Of a stretch of 64,000 bases of DNA, positions 18,127-26,909 are shown piece by piece. Both the position numbers and the translations under genes were made by a program. The notes under the pieces are model-generated. The model was not told where the DNA came from, did not search any database, and was given only the letters and a program-made list of their open reading frames with translations. Source of the DNA: Pontibacter roseus DSM 17521. Its GTDB lineage: Bacteria; Bacteroidota; Bacteroidia; Cytophagales; Hymenobacteraceae. Position 1 is the first letter of the stretch; each line of letters opens with the position of its first letter. The DNA lies in assembly GCF_000373265.1 (NCBI RefSeq), contig NZ_KB890767.1, forward strand, positions 62,001 through 126,000. Reading direction: 5' to 3'.

Positions 18127-18762
18127 ATGCTCCGACACCCATTGCTTTTTCTGGTTACCTTTCTCCTTCTGGTGTGCATGCTCCCGGCACAGGCGCAGCG
18201 TACCATTCGGGTGAGTGGCACGGTGCTGCAACCCGACAAGGTGACACCGGTACCGGGTGCGGGCATTATCAAATACGGTACAAACACAGCCGTAGTGTCT
18301 GACGAACAAGGAAAATTTCTGATTGACATTGAGGAGAACGACACCTTGCTGGTGCGTGCAGTAGGGTACAAGCCGCTGCTATACCTACCCAAGAAACTCC
18401 CGGTGTCTGAACTGCGCGTGAACATCGTGCTGCAGGAAGACAGTGTGATGCTGGGCGAGGTGGAAGTCACCAGCCGCCCCTCCGAAGAGATGATACAGCG
18501 GGCCCTCCGCAACATGAAGCGCGAAGACCCGGAATACGTCAAACGGCCCGGCTACCGCCCGGAGCTGGAGCCTGGACCACCTGCCCCGCCCCCGCCTCCT
18601 ACCATCCTCAACCCGATGACGTTTCTCTATGATATGTTCTCCAAGGAGGGAAAGCAGAACCAGAAGCTCCAGCAACTGCTGCTCATTGAGGAAATGAAGC
18701 GCCGGCGGCAGGAAAAGGAGAACTACAACCGCTTTTTCAAGGACAATACCGGCTACGAGTAA
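18127..18762 (+). CDS. Secreted protein with carboxypeptidase-like regulatory domain
   Basis: The ATG at 18127 begins a good signal peptide (MLRHPLLFLVTFLLLVCMLPAQAQ); the frame is open further upstream but without signal-like sequence. The 211 residues hold a CarboxypepD_reg-like beta-sandwich at about 26-110 (VSGTVLQPDKVTPVPGAGII, then LLVRAVGYKP), a proline run near 150, and a basic helical C-terminus (EEMKRRRQEKENYNRFF). Such proteins are common near envelope genes in Bacteroidota; the role is not known. It is followed closely by uvsE. Confidence 0.75.
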   Translation: MLRHPLLFLVTFLLLVCMLPAQAQRTIRVSGTVLQPDKVTPVPGAGIIKYGTNTAVVSDEQGKFLIDIEENDTLLVRAVGYKPLLYLPKKLPVSELRVNIVLQEDSVMLGEVEVTSRPSEEMIQRALRNMKREDPEYVKRPGYRPELEPGPPAPPPPPTILNPMTFLYDMFSKEGKQNQKLQQLLLIEEMKRRRQEKENYNRFFKDNTGYE

Positions 18763-18825
18763 AGTTGGATTAGCTGAAACATTCGTCTTCTGCGTAGGTT
18801 AGGTATACCTATACCTGACACACGT

Positions 18826-19719
18826 ATGAAAATCGGCTACCCCTGCATCAACCAGACCTTAGACTGCTCCTCTTCCAGAACCTTCCGCCTTGCCTCCTAT
18901 TCCGAGGAACGGCTCATCGAGACGGTGGAGCAAAACTTGGCTTGCCTGCGCCGCATACTGGAGTTCAATGTGCAGCACGGGCTGCTGTTCTTCCGGCTTA
19001 CATCCGATTTGGTGCCCTTCGCCTCCCATCCCATCAACACCTACGACTGGCAGGAACATTTTAAAATGACGTTCCGTCGCCTGGGCAATTACATCAAGAG
19101 CAACAACATGCGCATCTCCATGCACCCGGACCAGTTCGTGGTGCTCAACTCCCCCAATCCCGACACGGTGAAAAACTCTATTGCCGAACTGGTATACCAG
19201 GGAAGCGTGCTGGATTTGATGGGCTTGGATAGCACAGCCAAGCTGCAGATACACGGCGGTGGTGCTTACGGAGATAAGGAATCGGCTCTTAACCGCTTTG
19301 CAGAGGTATACCACACCCTACTGCCTGAGGAGGTGAAGGCGCGACTGTGCGTAGAGAACGATGACCGTACCTACAGCCTCACCGACTGCCTGATACTGCA
19401 TGAACTGACAGGTATGCCTATCATTTTCGATAACCTGCACCACGAGTGCATCAACAACGGGGAACCGATGCGGGAGGCGGCGCTACTGGCTGCGCAGACC
19501 TGGCATCCTGAGAAAGACGGAATCCTGATGGTAGACTACAGCGCGCAATCGCCGGGGGAGCGCAAGGGAAAGCATATACAGAGCATAAGCGAAGAGCCCT
19601 TCCACGACTTCCTGGTAGAGACGGAAGGCATAGACATGGACATCATGCTGGAGATAAAGGACAAGGAAGAGAGTGCGCTGAAGGCCATCGAGATAGCCAG
19701 GTCGCTTGAAAGGGTGTAG
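18826..19719 (+). CDS. uvsE: UV DNA damage endonuclease
   Basis: UVDE-family endonuclease, which nicks DNA 5' of UV photoproducts in an alternative excision repair path. The 297-residue TIM barrel shows family blocks: MKIGYPCINQTL at the start, RISMHPDQFVVLNSPNP near 103-119, KLQIHGGGAYGDKESA near 142-157, CVENDDRTYSLTD near 182, and IIFDNLHHECINNGEPMREA near 202. These carry the His, Glu and Asp metal ligands. Typical length, no neighbours in the pathway. Confidence 0.93.
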   Translation: MKIGYPCINQTLDCSSSRTFRLASYSEERLIETVEQNLACLRRILEFNVQHGLLFFRLTSDLVPFASHPINTYDWQEHFKMTFRRLGNYIKSNNMRISMHPDQFVVLNSPNPDTVKNSIAELVYQGSVLDLMGLDSTAKLQIHGGGAYGDKESALNRFAEVYHTLLPEEVKARLCVENDDRTYSLTDCLILHELTGMPIIFDNLHHECINNGEPMREAALLAAQTWHPEKDGILMVDYSAQSPGERKGKHIQSISEEPFHDFLVETEGIDMDIMLEIKDKEESALKAIEIARSLERV

Positions 19720-19731
19720 GAGCCGCTATAC

Positions 19732-20223
19732 CTAGCCGGCTATCAATTGGTATACGTACTCCCCCATTTCCCAAAGGGCCCATACGAGCAGCGCAAACAC
19801 GACCGCTAGTCCAACCATCACACCTACGATGATGCCTTTGCCACTGCCTTGGTAGCGGCCCTCCTCATAATACGCCCGCAGGAGGCGCACGTTTCGGTCA
19901 TTGGCCTTGAACGCAAAGTCAAAGATATTTCCCAGTATAGGTATACTGCCGAACAAGGCATCAACGGCCACATTCAGCAGCATGAGCGTGACGAGTTTGC
20001 CGCTGGCACCGTGGCGGGCCATGGTGAGTATGAGCATGGCAGACACACTGAAGGAAGCCAAGTCACCGACCACTGGTAACAACCCCAGGATAGGGTCCAT
20101 GCCGAAGCGCCAGTTGGTGCCCGGGAAGCGGAATTGGTTATCCATCAACTTCGTAACCCGGTCCACCCACTTCAAGCTCTCGCTGCGGGGCGTGCGGGTA
20201 TAGTGCGTGTAGTGTTCTGCCAT
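19732..20223 (-). CDS. DUF4112 family membrane protein
   Basis: 163 residues matching DUF4112: LKWVDRVTKLMDNQFRFPGT near 16-35, then DPILGLLPVVGDLASF, DALFGSIPILGNIFDFAFKANDRNVRLL and a final membrane helix (GIIVGVMVGLAVVFALLVWAL). Two to four hydrophobic segments indicate an inner-membrane protein. No function is established. It is convergent with uvsE and preceded by a good promoter. Confidence 0.85.
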   Translation of the reverse strand: MAEHYTHYTRTPRSESLKWVDRVTKLMDNQFRFPGTNWRFGMDPILGLLPVVGDLASFSVSAMLILTMARHGASGKLVTLMLLNVAVDALFGSIPILGNIFDFAFKANDRNVRLLRAYYEEGRYQGSGKGIIVGVMVGLAVVFALLVWALWEMGEYVYQLIAG

Positions 20224-20247
20224 AGCATCCTATACGCAGGCAATTAC

Positions 20248-20255
20248 CAAAGGTA
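20248..20255 (-). promoter_or_regulatory. Promoter -7 box for the DUF4112 gene
   Basis: TACCTTTG on the minus strand is a perfect TAnnTTTG match about 25 bases before the start codon. A TTTCG at about 20 bases further upstream could serve as -33. Confidence 0.45.
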
Positions 20256-20288
20256 GCGCGGACGAAACCCTGTAATGCAGAGGCACTG

Positions 20289-20513
20289 CTACCAGTTGGA
20301 ATAGTTGCGCTTGGCCATCTTGTTCTTCTTAGGTTTATACGCACTGCCTTTCCACTTCTTGCTCACTCTGTCTGGCTTCCCCTTTATGTGGCGCATGCTG
20401 CCATAGTCATCTACCACAATGGCGTTTCTGCTGCGATGCAGGGGTGAACAGGAGGAAAGGGATGCCGCCATAGTCATGACAGCCAGGAACAGGGTGAGTC
20501 CAAAGAGCTTCAT
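20289..20513 (-). CDS. Small basic lipoprotein
   Basis: 74 residues with a lipobox (SLSSC, Cys22). The mature part is strongly basic (KGKPDRVSKKWKGSAYKPKKNK). No family recognised. Its layout, a lipid anchor plus a Lys-rich tail, is shared with the lipoprotein at 23818-24216, suggesting a recurring envelope type in this organism. Confidence 0.6.
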   Translation of the reverse strand: MKLFGLTLFLAVMTMAASLSSCSPLHRSRNAIVVDDYGSMRHIKGKPDRVSKKWKGSAYKPKKNKMAKRNYSNW

Positions 20514-20701
20514 ATGATGCGCCTTTATAAGTGGAAGTATTAAAGATTATATATTTACTATATACAGGTTCTGAGACATATAAGTTAAATAAAATTTAAT
20601 TAATTTATATATAGAAGTATATAAAATAAAAAAAGTGCAGTATGCGGCTGGTTTGCACCTAGCCGCAGACTGCACTTCAATCTGTGCTTCGTTGCTCTGG
20701 C
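20514..20701 (-). terminator. AT-rich spacer with terminator of the M16 protease gene
   Basis: The stem 20633-20649 with 20661-20677 (AAGTGCAGTaTGCGGCT and its complement, one mismatch) is followed on the minus strand by a T-rich run. The rest (20521-20630) is AT-rich, containing the leader of the small lipoprotein gene. Confidence 0.8.
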
Positions 20702-23548
20702 TTATTGCGCCGGCTCTGGGTTCATCACCACTTTGATGTAGTTGTTCATCTTCAGGTAGCTTTTAGCTGCCTTGCTGATGTCTTTGGAGCTAAGCTTCTC
20801 TACCAGGGCCAGCTTTTCGTTCAGGGCCGTTGGCTGCTCGCCGTAGTAATAGGCGTTCTCCAGTGAGCTGAGCCAGGCACGGTTCTCGCGCATGTTCGTC
20901 TCAATGGCGCGTCTGTCCGCTTCCTTCACCTTGTTCAGGTCTGCCTCCAGGGCACCACTCTTCTGCAGCTTCTTGATTTCCTCAAAGGTCGCATTCACAA
21001 GCTTGTCCACGTTCTCAGGGGCGCAGGTAAAGCTGATATTGAAGGCGTAGCTCTGGTTCGGGAAACGGTTGGCTCCTGCAGAAACGCTGGTGCCGTACAC
21101 GCCGCCAATCTCCTCGCGCAGCTTCTCCGTCAGCCTGATTTTCATCACCTCGGACAGGGCCGCCAGGTGATAGCTGTTCTCTTTGCTATACTTGGCCTCG
21201 TCGCGGAAGCTGATGACCACGTTGCTCTTTTGGTCTGAGCCCTTCACCAGTTCCTTGGTGACCACCCCCTTTGGGGCACGCACGCCCACGTCTTTGAAGG
21301 TTTCCTTGCGGTTGGTGGCCGGCAGGCTGCCTAAATAAGTCTGCAGCATCGGCTTCATCTGCTCAACATCAAAATTACCCACGAACACGAAGGTAAAATC
21401 GCTGGCATCGGCAAAGCGGTCTTTGTAAATCGCATAGGCTCTGTCCAGGCTCACTTGGTTCAGGTCCTCTACCGTTGGAATGCTGCCGCCGCGCAGGTGG
21501 TTCTGCGACTGTATGCGGGCCACCTGGTCAGCGAAGTAGTTCTGCGGGCTGGCCAGCAGGTTCGGCAATATGCCTTTGTACTGGTTCAGGAAAGCCTGGA
21601 AATCCTGCTCGCTCTTGCGTGGGGCTGTGAACTTCAGGTGCACCAGCTGCAGCATCGTCTCCAGGTCTTTTGGTGTGGTGTTGCCCGACACACCTTCACG
21701 CAGCGAGGAAATAGAAGCGTTCACATTGGCGTTCTTTCCAGCCAGCACCTTGCGCAGGTCTACTGCCGACATGTCCTTCACACCGCTGCGTGACATGATT
21801 TCAGACGTGAACGAAGCTGTATGGAAATCAGAGTCGCTGTAGAGCGAGTGGCCGCCGTGGCTGTAGGCCGTCATCAGGATTTCATCATCCTTAAAATCAG
21901 TCGGCTTCAGCACCACGCGCACCCCGTTAGAGAGGGTCAGCTCTGTCACGCCCAGCTTCTCTATTTTGTTCTCTTTGGTGATGGTACCTGCCTTGGGAGC
22001 GGCATCCATGAGCGTTGAGGCAGTCACTTTATCCTCGTAAGGCTGCAGGTCTGCCAAGGAGGCTTCCTTCAGAATGCTGAGAATCTCAGCCTCAGTCGGA
22101 AGCTTCAGGGACTCTTTATCCGGCGCCGTGATGACCACCACGCGGTTATCGTCGGTTATCCACTGGCCTGCCAGTTGGTTCACCTCCGCCAGCGTGATGC
22201 CGTCTAGGTGCTTCTTCAGGAACTCAAACTGAAACTCAATGCCGGTTGCTGGAGATTCGTCGAGGAAGTTGGCCACGTACTGGTTCACGTATACCCCCGA
22301 GTTGGTCTTGCTGCGTTCGTTGTAGGCCTTCTCGTAGGCTGCCAACACCTGCGTCTTGTAGCGGCTCAACTCTGACTGGGTGAAGCCATGGCGTTTCACG
22401 CGCTCATTTTCTTCAGCTACGGTTTTCAAGCCGCGTACCACGCCGCCTTCGTTGGTGGTCACGTAGGAGGAGTAGGCGTCTTTGGAGCTAAGCCCCTGCA
22501 GGGAGGTATAGGCGGTGGTGGCGAACAGGAAGGGCGCATCGGCTTGCTGCTGCAACTCGCTCAGGCGCTGGTTCAGCATGCCGTTGTACATGTCGCGGGC
22601 CAACTTGCTGCGCATATCCCCAAGCGTTTTCAGCTGCAGTGCGTCCTTTTTGTAGTGCAGTTGCACACCAGGCATGGTGGCCTCTTTGTCGCGGACAATA
22701 GACACCAGGGTTTCCTTGTGGTTTGGGACGTCAAACGTCTTGCGCTCCTTCGGGTTGGCGGCTGCCTTGTACTTGCCGAAGTTCGCCTTGATTTTCTTTT
22801 CCATGGCGTCCACATCGATGTCGCCTACAACTACCACGGCCATCATATCAGGGCGGTACCAGTCTTTGTAGAAGCGGCGTATTTCTTCGTGCTTGAAGTT
22901 CTTCAGCACCTCATCGGTACCGATGGGCAGGCGCTGTGCGTATTTGGAGTCTTTGAAGAGCACCGGGAAATACTGGTAGGCCATACGCATACCTGCTTCC
23001 TGACGTGAACGCTTCTCCTCCACTATCACACCACGCTCCTTATCAATCTCCTCACCCTCAAAGGCCACATTGAAAGCCCAATCTTCCAGGATGAGCAGAC
23101 TCTTGTCCACAATCTCCTCTTTGTCAGTAGGTACTGGAAGGATGTACACTGTCTCATCGAAACCGGTATAAGCGTTCAGGTGCGCCCCGAACTTCACCCC
23201 TACTGACTGCAGGTAGTTGATGAGCTCATTCTTCTTGAAGTTCTTGGTGCCGTTGAAAGCCATGTGCTCTGTGAAGTGCGCCAGGCCCTGCTGGCTATCG
23301 TCTTCCAGAATGGAGCCGGCATTCACGGCCAGGCGCAGCTCTGCACGCTTCTCCGGGGTGCTGTTCTTCTGAATGTAATACGTCAGACCGTTGGCCAGTT
23401 TGCCAGTACGCACGTTCGGGTTCAGCGGGATAGGCTGGTTCAACTCTGATACGGCCGTAGTGACCGGCTTCTGGGCGAGTGCCACCTGCTCCACCGACGT
23501 ACCCAACAGGATAGCCGTCAGAGCCAGGGTGTAAAACTTCTTGTTCAT
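20702..23548 (-). CDS. M16 family zinc metalloprotease (two-domain, secreted)
   Basis: Insulinase/pitrilysin-type protease. The start at 23548 gives a signal peptide (MNKKFYTLALTAILLGTSVEQVALAQ); the frame is open 18 codons further up. The 948 residues hold an active N-terminal half with the inverted zinc motif HFTEH (H91, E94, H95) and an inactive-type C-terminal half (from about 500, VVLKPTDFKDDEILMTAYS). Long periplasmic M16 enzymes of this kind degrade peptides in the envelope. It is a single-gene unit with its own terminator. Confidence 0.93.
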   Translation of the reverse strand: MNKKFYTLALTAILLGTSVEQVALAQKPVTTAVSELNQPIPLNPNVRTGKLANGLTYYIQKNSTPEKRAELRLAVNAGSILEDDSQQGLAHFTEHMAFNGTKNFKKNELINYLQSVGVKFGAHLNAYTGFDETVYILPVPTDKEEIVDKSLLILEDWAFNVAFEGEEIDKERGVIVEEKRSRQEAGMRMAYQYFPVLFKDSKYAQRLPIGTDEVLKNFKHEEIRRFYKDWYRPDMMAVVVVGDIDVDAMEKKIKANFGKYKAAANPKERKTFDVPNHKETLVSIVRDKEATMPGVQLHYKKDALQLKTLGDMRSKLARDMYNGMLNQRLSELQQQADAPFLFATTAYTSLQGLSSKDAYSSYVTTNEGGVVRGLKTVAEENERVKRHGFTQSELSRYKTQVLAAYEKAYNERSKTNSGVYVNQYVANFLDESPATGIEFQFEFLKKHLDGITLAEVNQLAGQWITDDNRVVVITAPDKESLKLPTEAEILSILKEASLADLQPYEDKVTASTLMDAAPKAGTITKENKIEKLGVTELTLSNGVRVVLKPTDFKDDEILMTAYSHGGHSLYSDSDFHTASFTSEIMSRSGVKDMSAVDLRKVLAGKNANVNASISSLREGVSGNTTPKDLETMLQLVHLKFTAPRKSEQDFQAFLNQYKGILPNLLASPQNYFADQVARIQSQNHLRGGSIPTVEDLNQVSLDRAYAIYKDRFADASDFTFVFVGNFDVEQMKPMLQTYLGSLPATNRKETFKDVGVRAPKGVVTKELVKGSDQKSNVVISFRDEAKYSKENSYHLAALSEVMKIRLTEKLREEIGGVYGTSVSAGANRFPNQSYAFNISFTCAPENVDKLVNATFEEIKKLQKSGALEADLNKVKEADRRAIETNMRENRAWLSSLENAYYYGEQPTALNEKLALVEKLSSKDISKAAKSYLKMNNYIKVVMNPEPAQ

Positions 23549-23755
23549 GAAATGGGATTTAAGGTTTTGTTTGTTCTTCATTGCCTGGAAAGGACTTCGC
23601 ACGAATCATCCCCACACCTCAGGCGGCAGGATATATAGGTTAAAAATAGGGCTATTTTATTTCATAACACAGGTTAATTATACCTATTCCGACTTTCTAT
23701 ATACAAAACCAGCTATTCTCACGACCAAATTACCGGGATGCTGCTGGACGGCATG

Positions 23756-23783
23756 AAAAAAGGCAGACCCTATGGGCCTGCCT
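23756..23783 (-). terminator. Terminator of the Gly/Lys-rich lipoprotein gene
   Basis: AGGCAGACCC (23761-23770) pairs with GGGCCTGCCT (23774-23783) with one mismatch; on the minus strand it is followed by TTTTT. A TATACCT motif copy overlaps the base of the stem. Confidence 0.75.
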
Positions 23784-23817
23784 ATACCTTGTGTTAATGC
23801 TGCTGTATCAGCGCTGT

Positions 23818-24216
23818 CTACTTCTTCCCTTTGCCACCCTTGCCGTTTCCGCCTTTACCAGGGTGCCCTTTGCCGGAGTGCCCTTTACCGGGTCCGCCTT
23901 TGTGCTGAGGCCCATGACCAGGCTTGCCCTTCGGAGCCACTGATTTCACGGTTGTGTTGTTATTGTTCACTATCACCACTGTGTTGCCGCTTTTGCCCTT
24001 CTTGTGCTTCGTGTGGCCGGGGTTGGTGGTGCGTGGGTGGTGCGGGTTGTTCGGGTTCTTGGTCCAGCCTTTTTTGTAGCCAGCGTGGCGAGAGGCCTTG
24101 CTGTCTTTGATGATGATAACCTGTCCGGTGTTGCTGTTTTTCTTGCGTGAGCTGGTACAGGATGCCATTGTGGCTACAGACAGCACGAGCAGTAGAAGGA
24201 GTCGAAGGCTTCGCAT
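23818..24216 (-). CDS. Gly/Lys/His-rich lipoprotein
   Basis: 132 residues with a lipobox (MASC, Cys20). The middle contains NTVVIVNNNNTTVKS and the C-terminal 45 residues are a low-complexity Gly-Lys-His-Pro tail (GHSGKGHPGKGGNGKGGKGKK-like repeats). Such a tail could bind metals or anionic polymers, but that is speculation. A well-formed promoter precedes it. Confidence 0.65.
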   Translation of the reverse strand: MRSLRLLLLLVLSVATMASCTSSRKKNSNTGQVIIIKDSKASRHAGYKKGWTKNPNNPHHPRTTNPGHTKHKKGKSGNTVVIVNNNNTTVKSVAPKGKPGHGPQHKGGPGKGHSGKGHPGKGGNGKGGKGKK

Positions 24217-24262
24217 GGTGAAATAGCTGATGAGTTTTGTTTTAGATTAGGTTTGTCTCCTG

Positions 24263-24290
24263 CAAAAGTATACAATTCTGTTTTATCCAA
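24263..24290 (-). promoter_or_regulatory. Promoter of the Gly/Lys-rich lipoprotein gene
   Basis: On the minus strand TTG (24290-24288) and TACTTTTG (24270-24263) are 17 bases apart, matching the Bacteroidota promoter. The start codon is about 47 bases downstream. Confidence 0.55.
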
Positions 24291-24445
24291 ATAAAAAATC
24301 TCCTCTAGAAATGTGCAATTCCCGTAGACCAAGCCCCAATTGCACACGTAGTTGCTTCGAATACCCAACCACTAGCCTTAAAAAGGCGTACTATCACCCG
24401 TGCTTGCACTTCAGATAGCACTAAAATTCTAACATTTTACTTCCT

Positions 24446-25297
24446 ATGCTTAATAGATTTTCAGGAATTATACTATTACTATTATTAATTGCAGGACTGT
24501 TGACTTCGTGTGAGCAGAGCGATGATACCATTGAGCCCGAGTTGGAGAAGACAGAGGAAGCAGTGGACGTCCACGTCATCATGGGGCAATCCAATGCGCA
24601 GGGTTTTGGCAGTAATGCCACTGAACTTCCAGCCGATGTGCAGGGTCCTATCAAAGGGGCCTATATCTTCAATGCGGCTAAGGGACAGTTTGAGCCCCTG
24701 CAGGCCGGCGTAAACACGCAGGCCGCCGAAGGGGAATTCGGATTGGTAGTCAAGGCCGCCCAGCTTCTGCAGCAACACAAGAAGCAGGATGTTTACTTTA
24801 TCGTGACAGCCCAGAGCGGCACCCAACTCTACAAGTCCGGCACAAGCGATGTACAGGACTGGCACCCGGAATCGGGGGAGCTGCTCGCGCAGTCGAAACG
24901 GACGATTGACAGAGCCCGAATGGCTTTGATTGCCAGCGGTAAAACCCCTGTTGTCAAATCGATTGCATGGTGGCAGGGAGAAAAGGACGCCACAGAAGAA
25001 GCCATGGCAAGCGCCTATCAGCAGAACGAACAGGCCCTTTTCGAATCCTTGGACCAAGTGGAGTACCTGAAGAACACCAAAAGGGTAGTGTATAAGATAT
25101 TCTCCGACATTCCGGAGATGCCTTTCGCCAGCGGGGTGAACGCAGCGAAAGCTAGGCGTGCCGCAGCCGACCCCCGTACCATCAAGGTCATCGAAACAGA
25201 TGGCTATGAGCGCATCCCGGAGGATAGAATCCATGCCAATGCCGCAGGCCAGGTGCAGGCCGGCACTGACTTGTTCAATGCCATTAAGGAATTATAG
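24446..25297 (+). CDS. SASA-type carbohydrate acetylesterase lipoprotein
   Basis: 283 residues: lipobox LLTSC (Cys22), then an SGNH/SASA esterase domain (sialate O-acetylesterase type, DUF303). Motifs: GQSNAQGFG with nucleophile Ser49, WWQGEKDA near 172-179, and the closing DRIHANAAGQ with H263. Members remove O-acetyl groups from glycans. Here it adjoins the amino-sugar block, so O-acetylated amino-sugar polymers are plausible substrates (inference). It ends at a very strong inverted-repeat terminator. Confidence 0.82.
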   Translation: MLNRFSGIILLLLLIAGLLTSCEQSDDTIEPELEKTEEAVDVHVIMGQSNAQGFGSNATELPADVQGPIKGAYIFNAAKGQFEPLQAGVNTQAAEGEFGLVVKAAQLLQQHKKQDVYFIVTAQSGTQLYKSGTSDVQDWHPESGELLAQSKRTIDRARMALIASGKTPVVKSIAWWQGEKDATEEAMASAYQQNEQALFESLDQVEYLKNTKRVVYKIFSDIPEMPFASGVNAAKARRAAADPRTIKVIETDGYERIPEDRIHANAAGQVQAGTDLFNAIKEL

Positions 25298-25304
25298 CCT
25301 TAAA

Positions 25305-25366
25305 CTATACCTGAAACAGAAACAGGAGCCCCCGCAAGAGGGCTCCTGTTTCTGTTTCAGGTATAG
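25305..25366. terminator. 27-bp perfect inverted repeat, bidirectional terminator
   Basis: Arms 25305-25331 and 25340-25366 are perfect complements with an 8-base loop. Both outer ends are the CTATACCT/AGGTATAG motif. It lies between the convergent esterase and transporter genes and can end both transcripts. The arrangement recalls paired uptake sequences in Neisseria terminators. Confidence 0.8.
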
Positions 25367-25377
25367 GCTATGTCTTT

Positions 25378-26676
25378 CTACTTGGTGCGCACCTTGTGCC
25401 CGGCCATGGCATAGTACAGGATGAACAGGTAGCAAGGTACCATAATCCAGTAGGCCTGCTGCGCGTTGAAGGCATCGGACAGCGCACCGTATACCAGTGG
25501 CAGGATGGCGCCACCGGCTATACCCATCACCAACATAGAAGAGGCGGCTTTGGTGAATCGACCCAGGTTGGCGAGTGCCAGCGGCCAAATCGCTGGCCAC
25601 ACCAGCGAGTTTGCCAAACCCAGCAGAGCGATAAAGCCCACGGAAACGTATCCAGTGGTGAAAATGGCTCCTAGGGAGAACACGACACCTAATATGGCGC
25701 AGAACTTCAGCGCATTCTCCTGCTTGATGTATTTGGGTATGGCTATTATACCGATGATGTACCCCACTACCATCGCCACCATGGTAGCACTCGCGAAGTA
25801 TTGCGCTGTCGTCAGTGCAATGTCATACGACAAGCCGTAGCCTATGATGGAATCCACTGCAATCACCTCCACACCAACATACAGGAAGAGCGCAAAAACA
25901 CCCAGCAGCAGGTGAGGGAAGGCAAACACGCTCTTTTTGCTGGTGTTTGCAGCCGCGACTGCTTCATCCTCCACTTCAGTATCTACTTCGGGAAGGCTGG
26001 AACGGTATATCCAAAACCCAAGAATCAAGAGCACGACAACGATGCCTATGTAAGGTGGTATCACCTGCAGAGCCATCTCATCCAGGGCAGCCTCACGGGC
26101 GGCGGCCGTCATACCCAACACCTCAGACTTCAGTTTATCTGCATTCTCCAGATTCAGGAAGAGGCCCAGGATAACAGGGGCAGCTGCACCGGCCATCTTA
26201 TTACAGATACCCATGATGCTGATTCGCTTGGCAGCACTTTCTGCCGGACCAAGAATCGTGATATAGGGGTTTGAAGCCGTCTGCAGAATGGCCAGTCCAC
26301 AACCAATGATGAACAATCCTGCCAGGAACATGATGTAGATACGGGTCATCGCTGCAGGTATAAACAACGCTGCCCCAAACGCCATCACCACCAGGGCAAC
26401 AGACATACCATTCTTAAAGCCAAACTTCGTCAGCACTCTGGTTGACAGAGGGGCCATGACCAGGTAGGCTATGTAGAAGGCGAAGGTGACGAAGAAGGAT
26501 TGAAACCTAGTCAGCTCACAGGCGATTTCCAGGTATGGAATCAGCAGGGAGTTCAGCCAGGTAACGAAGCCGAAGATGAAGAACAGGGACCCGATGATGA
26601 TAATCGAGCGCATGTATCCGCCCGAAGCATTCACCTGCCCGGTCTTGTCATTTGTGGAAGAGGCTACTTTTGTCAT
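25378..26676 (-). CDS. MFS sugar transporter, FucP/NagP type
   Basis: Start chosen at 26676 (MTKVASSTNDK), giving 432 residues and 12 predicted membrane helices. Residues such as GSLFFIFGFVTWLNSLLIPYL near 30-50 and ILQTASNPYITILGP near 128 are typical of the FHS family (fucose, glucose/galactose, GlcNAc permeases). It lies at the end of a block with GH20 hexosaminidase, ROK kinase, NagB and a ROK regulator, so N-acetylglucosamine is the likely substrate (NagP role). That specificity is inferred from neighbours. Confidence 0.85.
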   Translation of the reverse strand: MTKVASSTNDKTGQVNASGGYMRSIIIIGSLFFIFGFVTWLNSLLIPYLEIACELTRFQSFFVTFAFYIAYLVMAPLSTRVLTKFGFKNGMSVALVVMAFGAALFIPAAMTRIYIMFLAGLFIIGCGLAILQTASNPYITILGPAESAAKRISIMGICNKMAGAAAPVILGLFLNLENADKLKSEVLGMTAAAREAALDEMALQVIPPYIGIVVVLLILGFWIYRSSLPEVDTEVEDEAVAAANTSKKSVFAFPHLLLGVFALFLYVGVEVIAVDSIIGYGLSYDIALTTAQYFASATMVAMVVGYIIGIIAIPKYIKQENALKFCAILGVVFSLGAIFTTGYVSVGFIALLGLANSLVWPAIWPLALANLGRFTKAASSMLVMGIAGGAILPLVYGALSDAFNAQQAYWIMVPCYLFILYYAMAGHKVRTK

Positions 26677-26909
26677 TGTGGTTAAGGTATAAATAAGGTG
26701 CAAACGTTACATCCGGCATACTTCAGGGGCTATACCTGTGCGCAACCAGCCGCTATGCTGTGTTATGGTTCGGAATGAGGGTACAATATAAAATTTATCT
26801 CGCTTAGTTTCAGGATAGCGCCGGGTTAATTTGTGCATTTGCCTCTCCAAGGGCAGGCTCCGGCGCCACTTGTCGGGTTTCGCCGGGGCCTCACTTGCCC
26901 AGTACTGGC

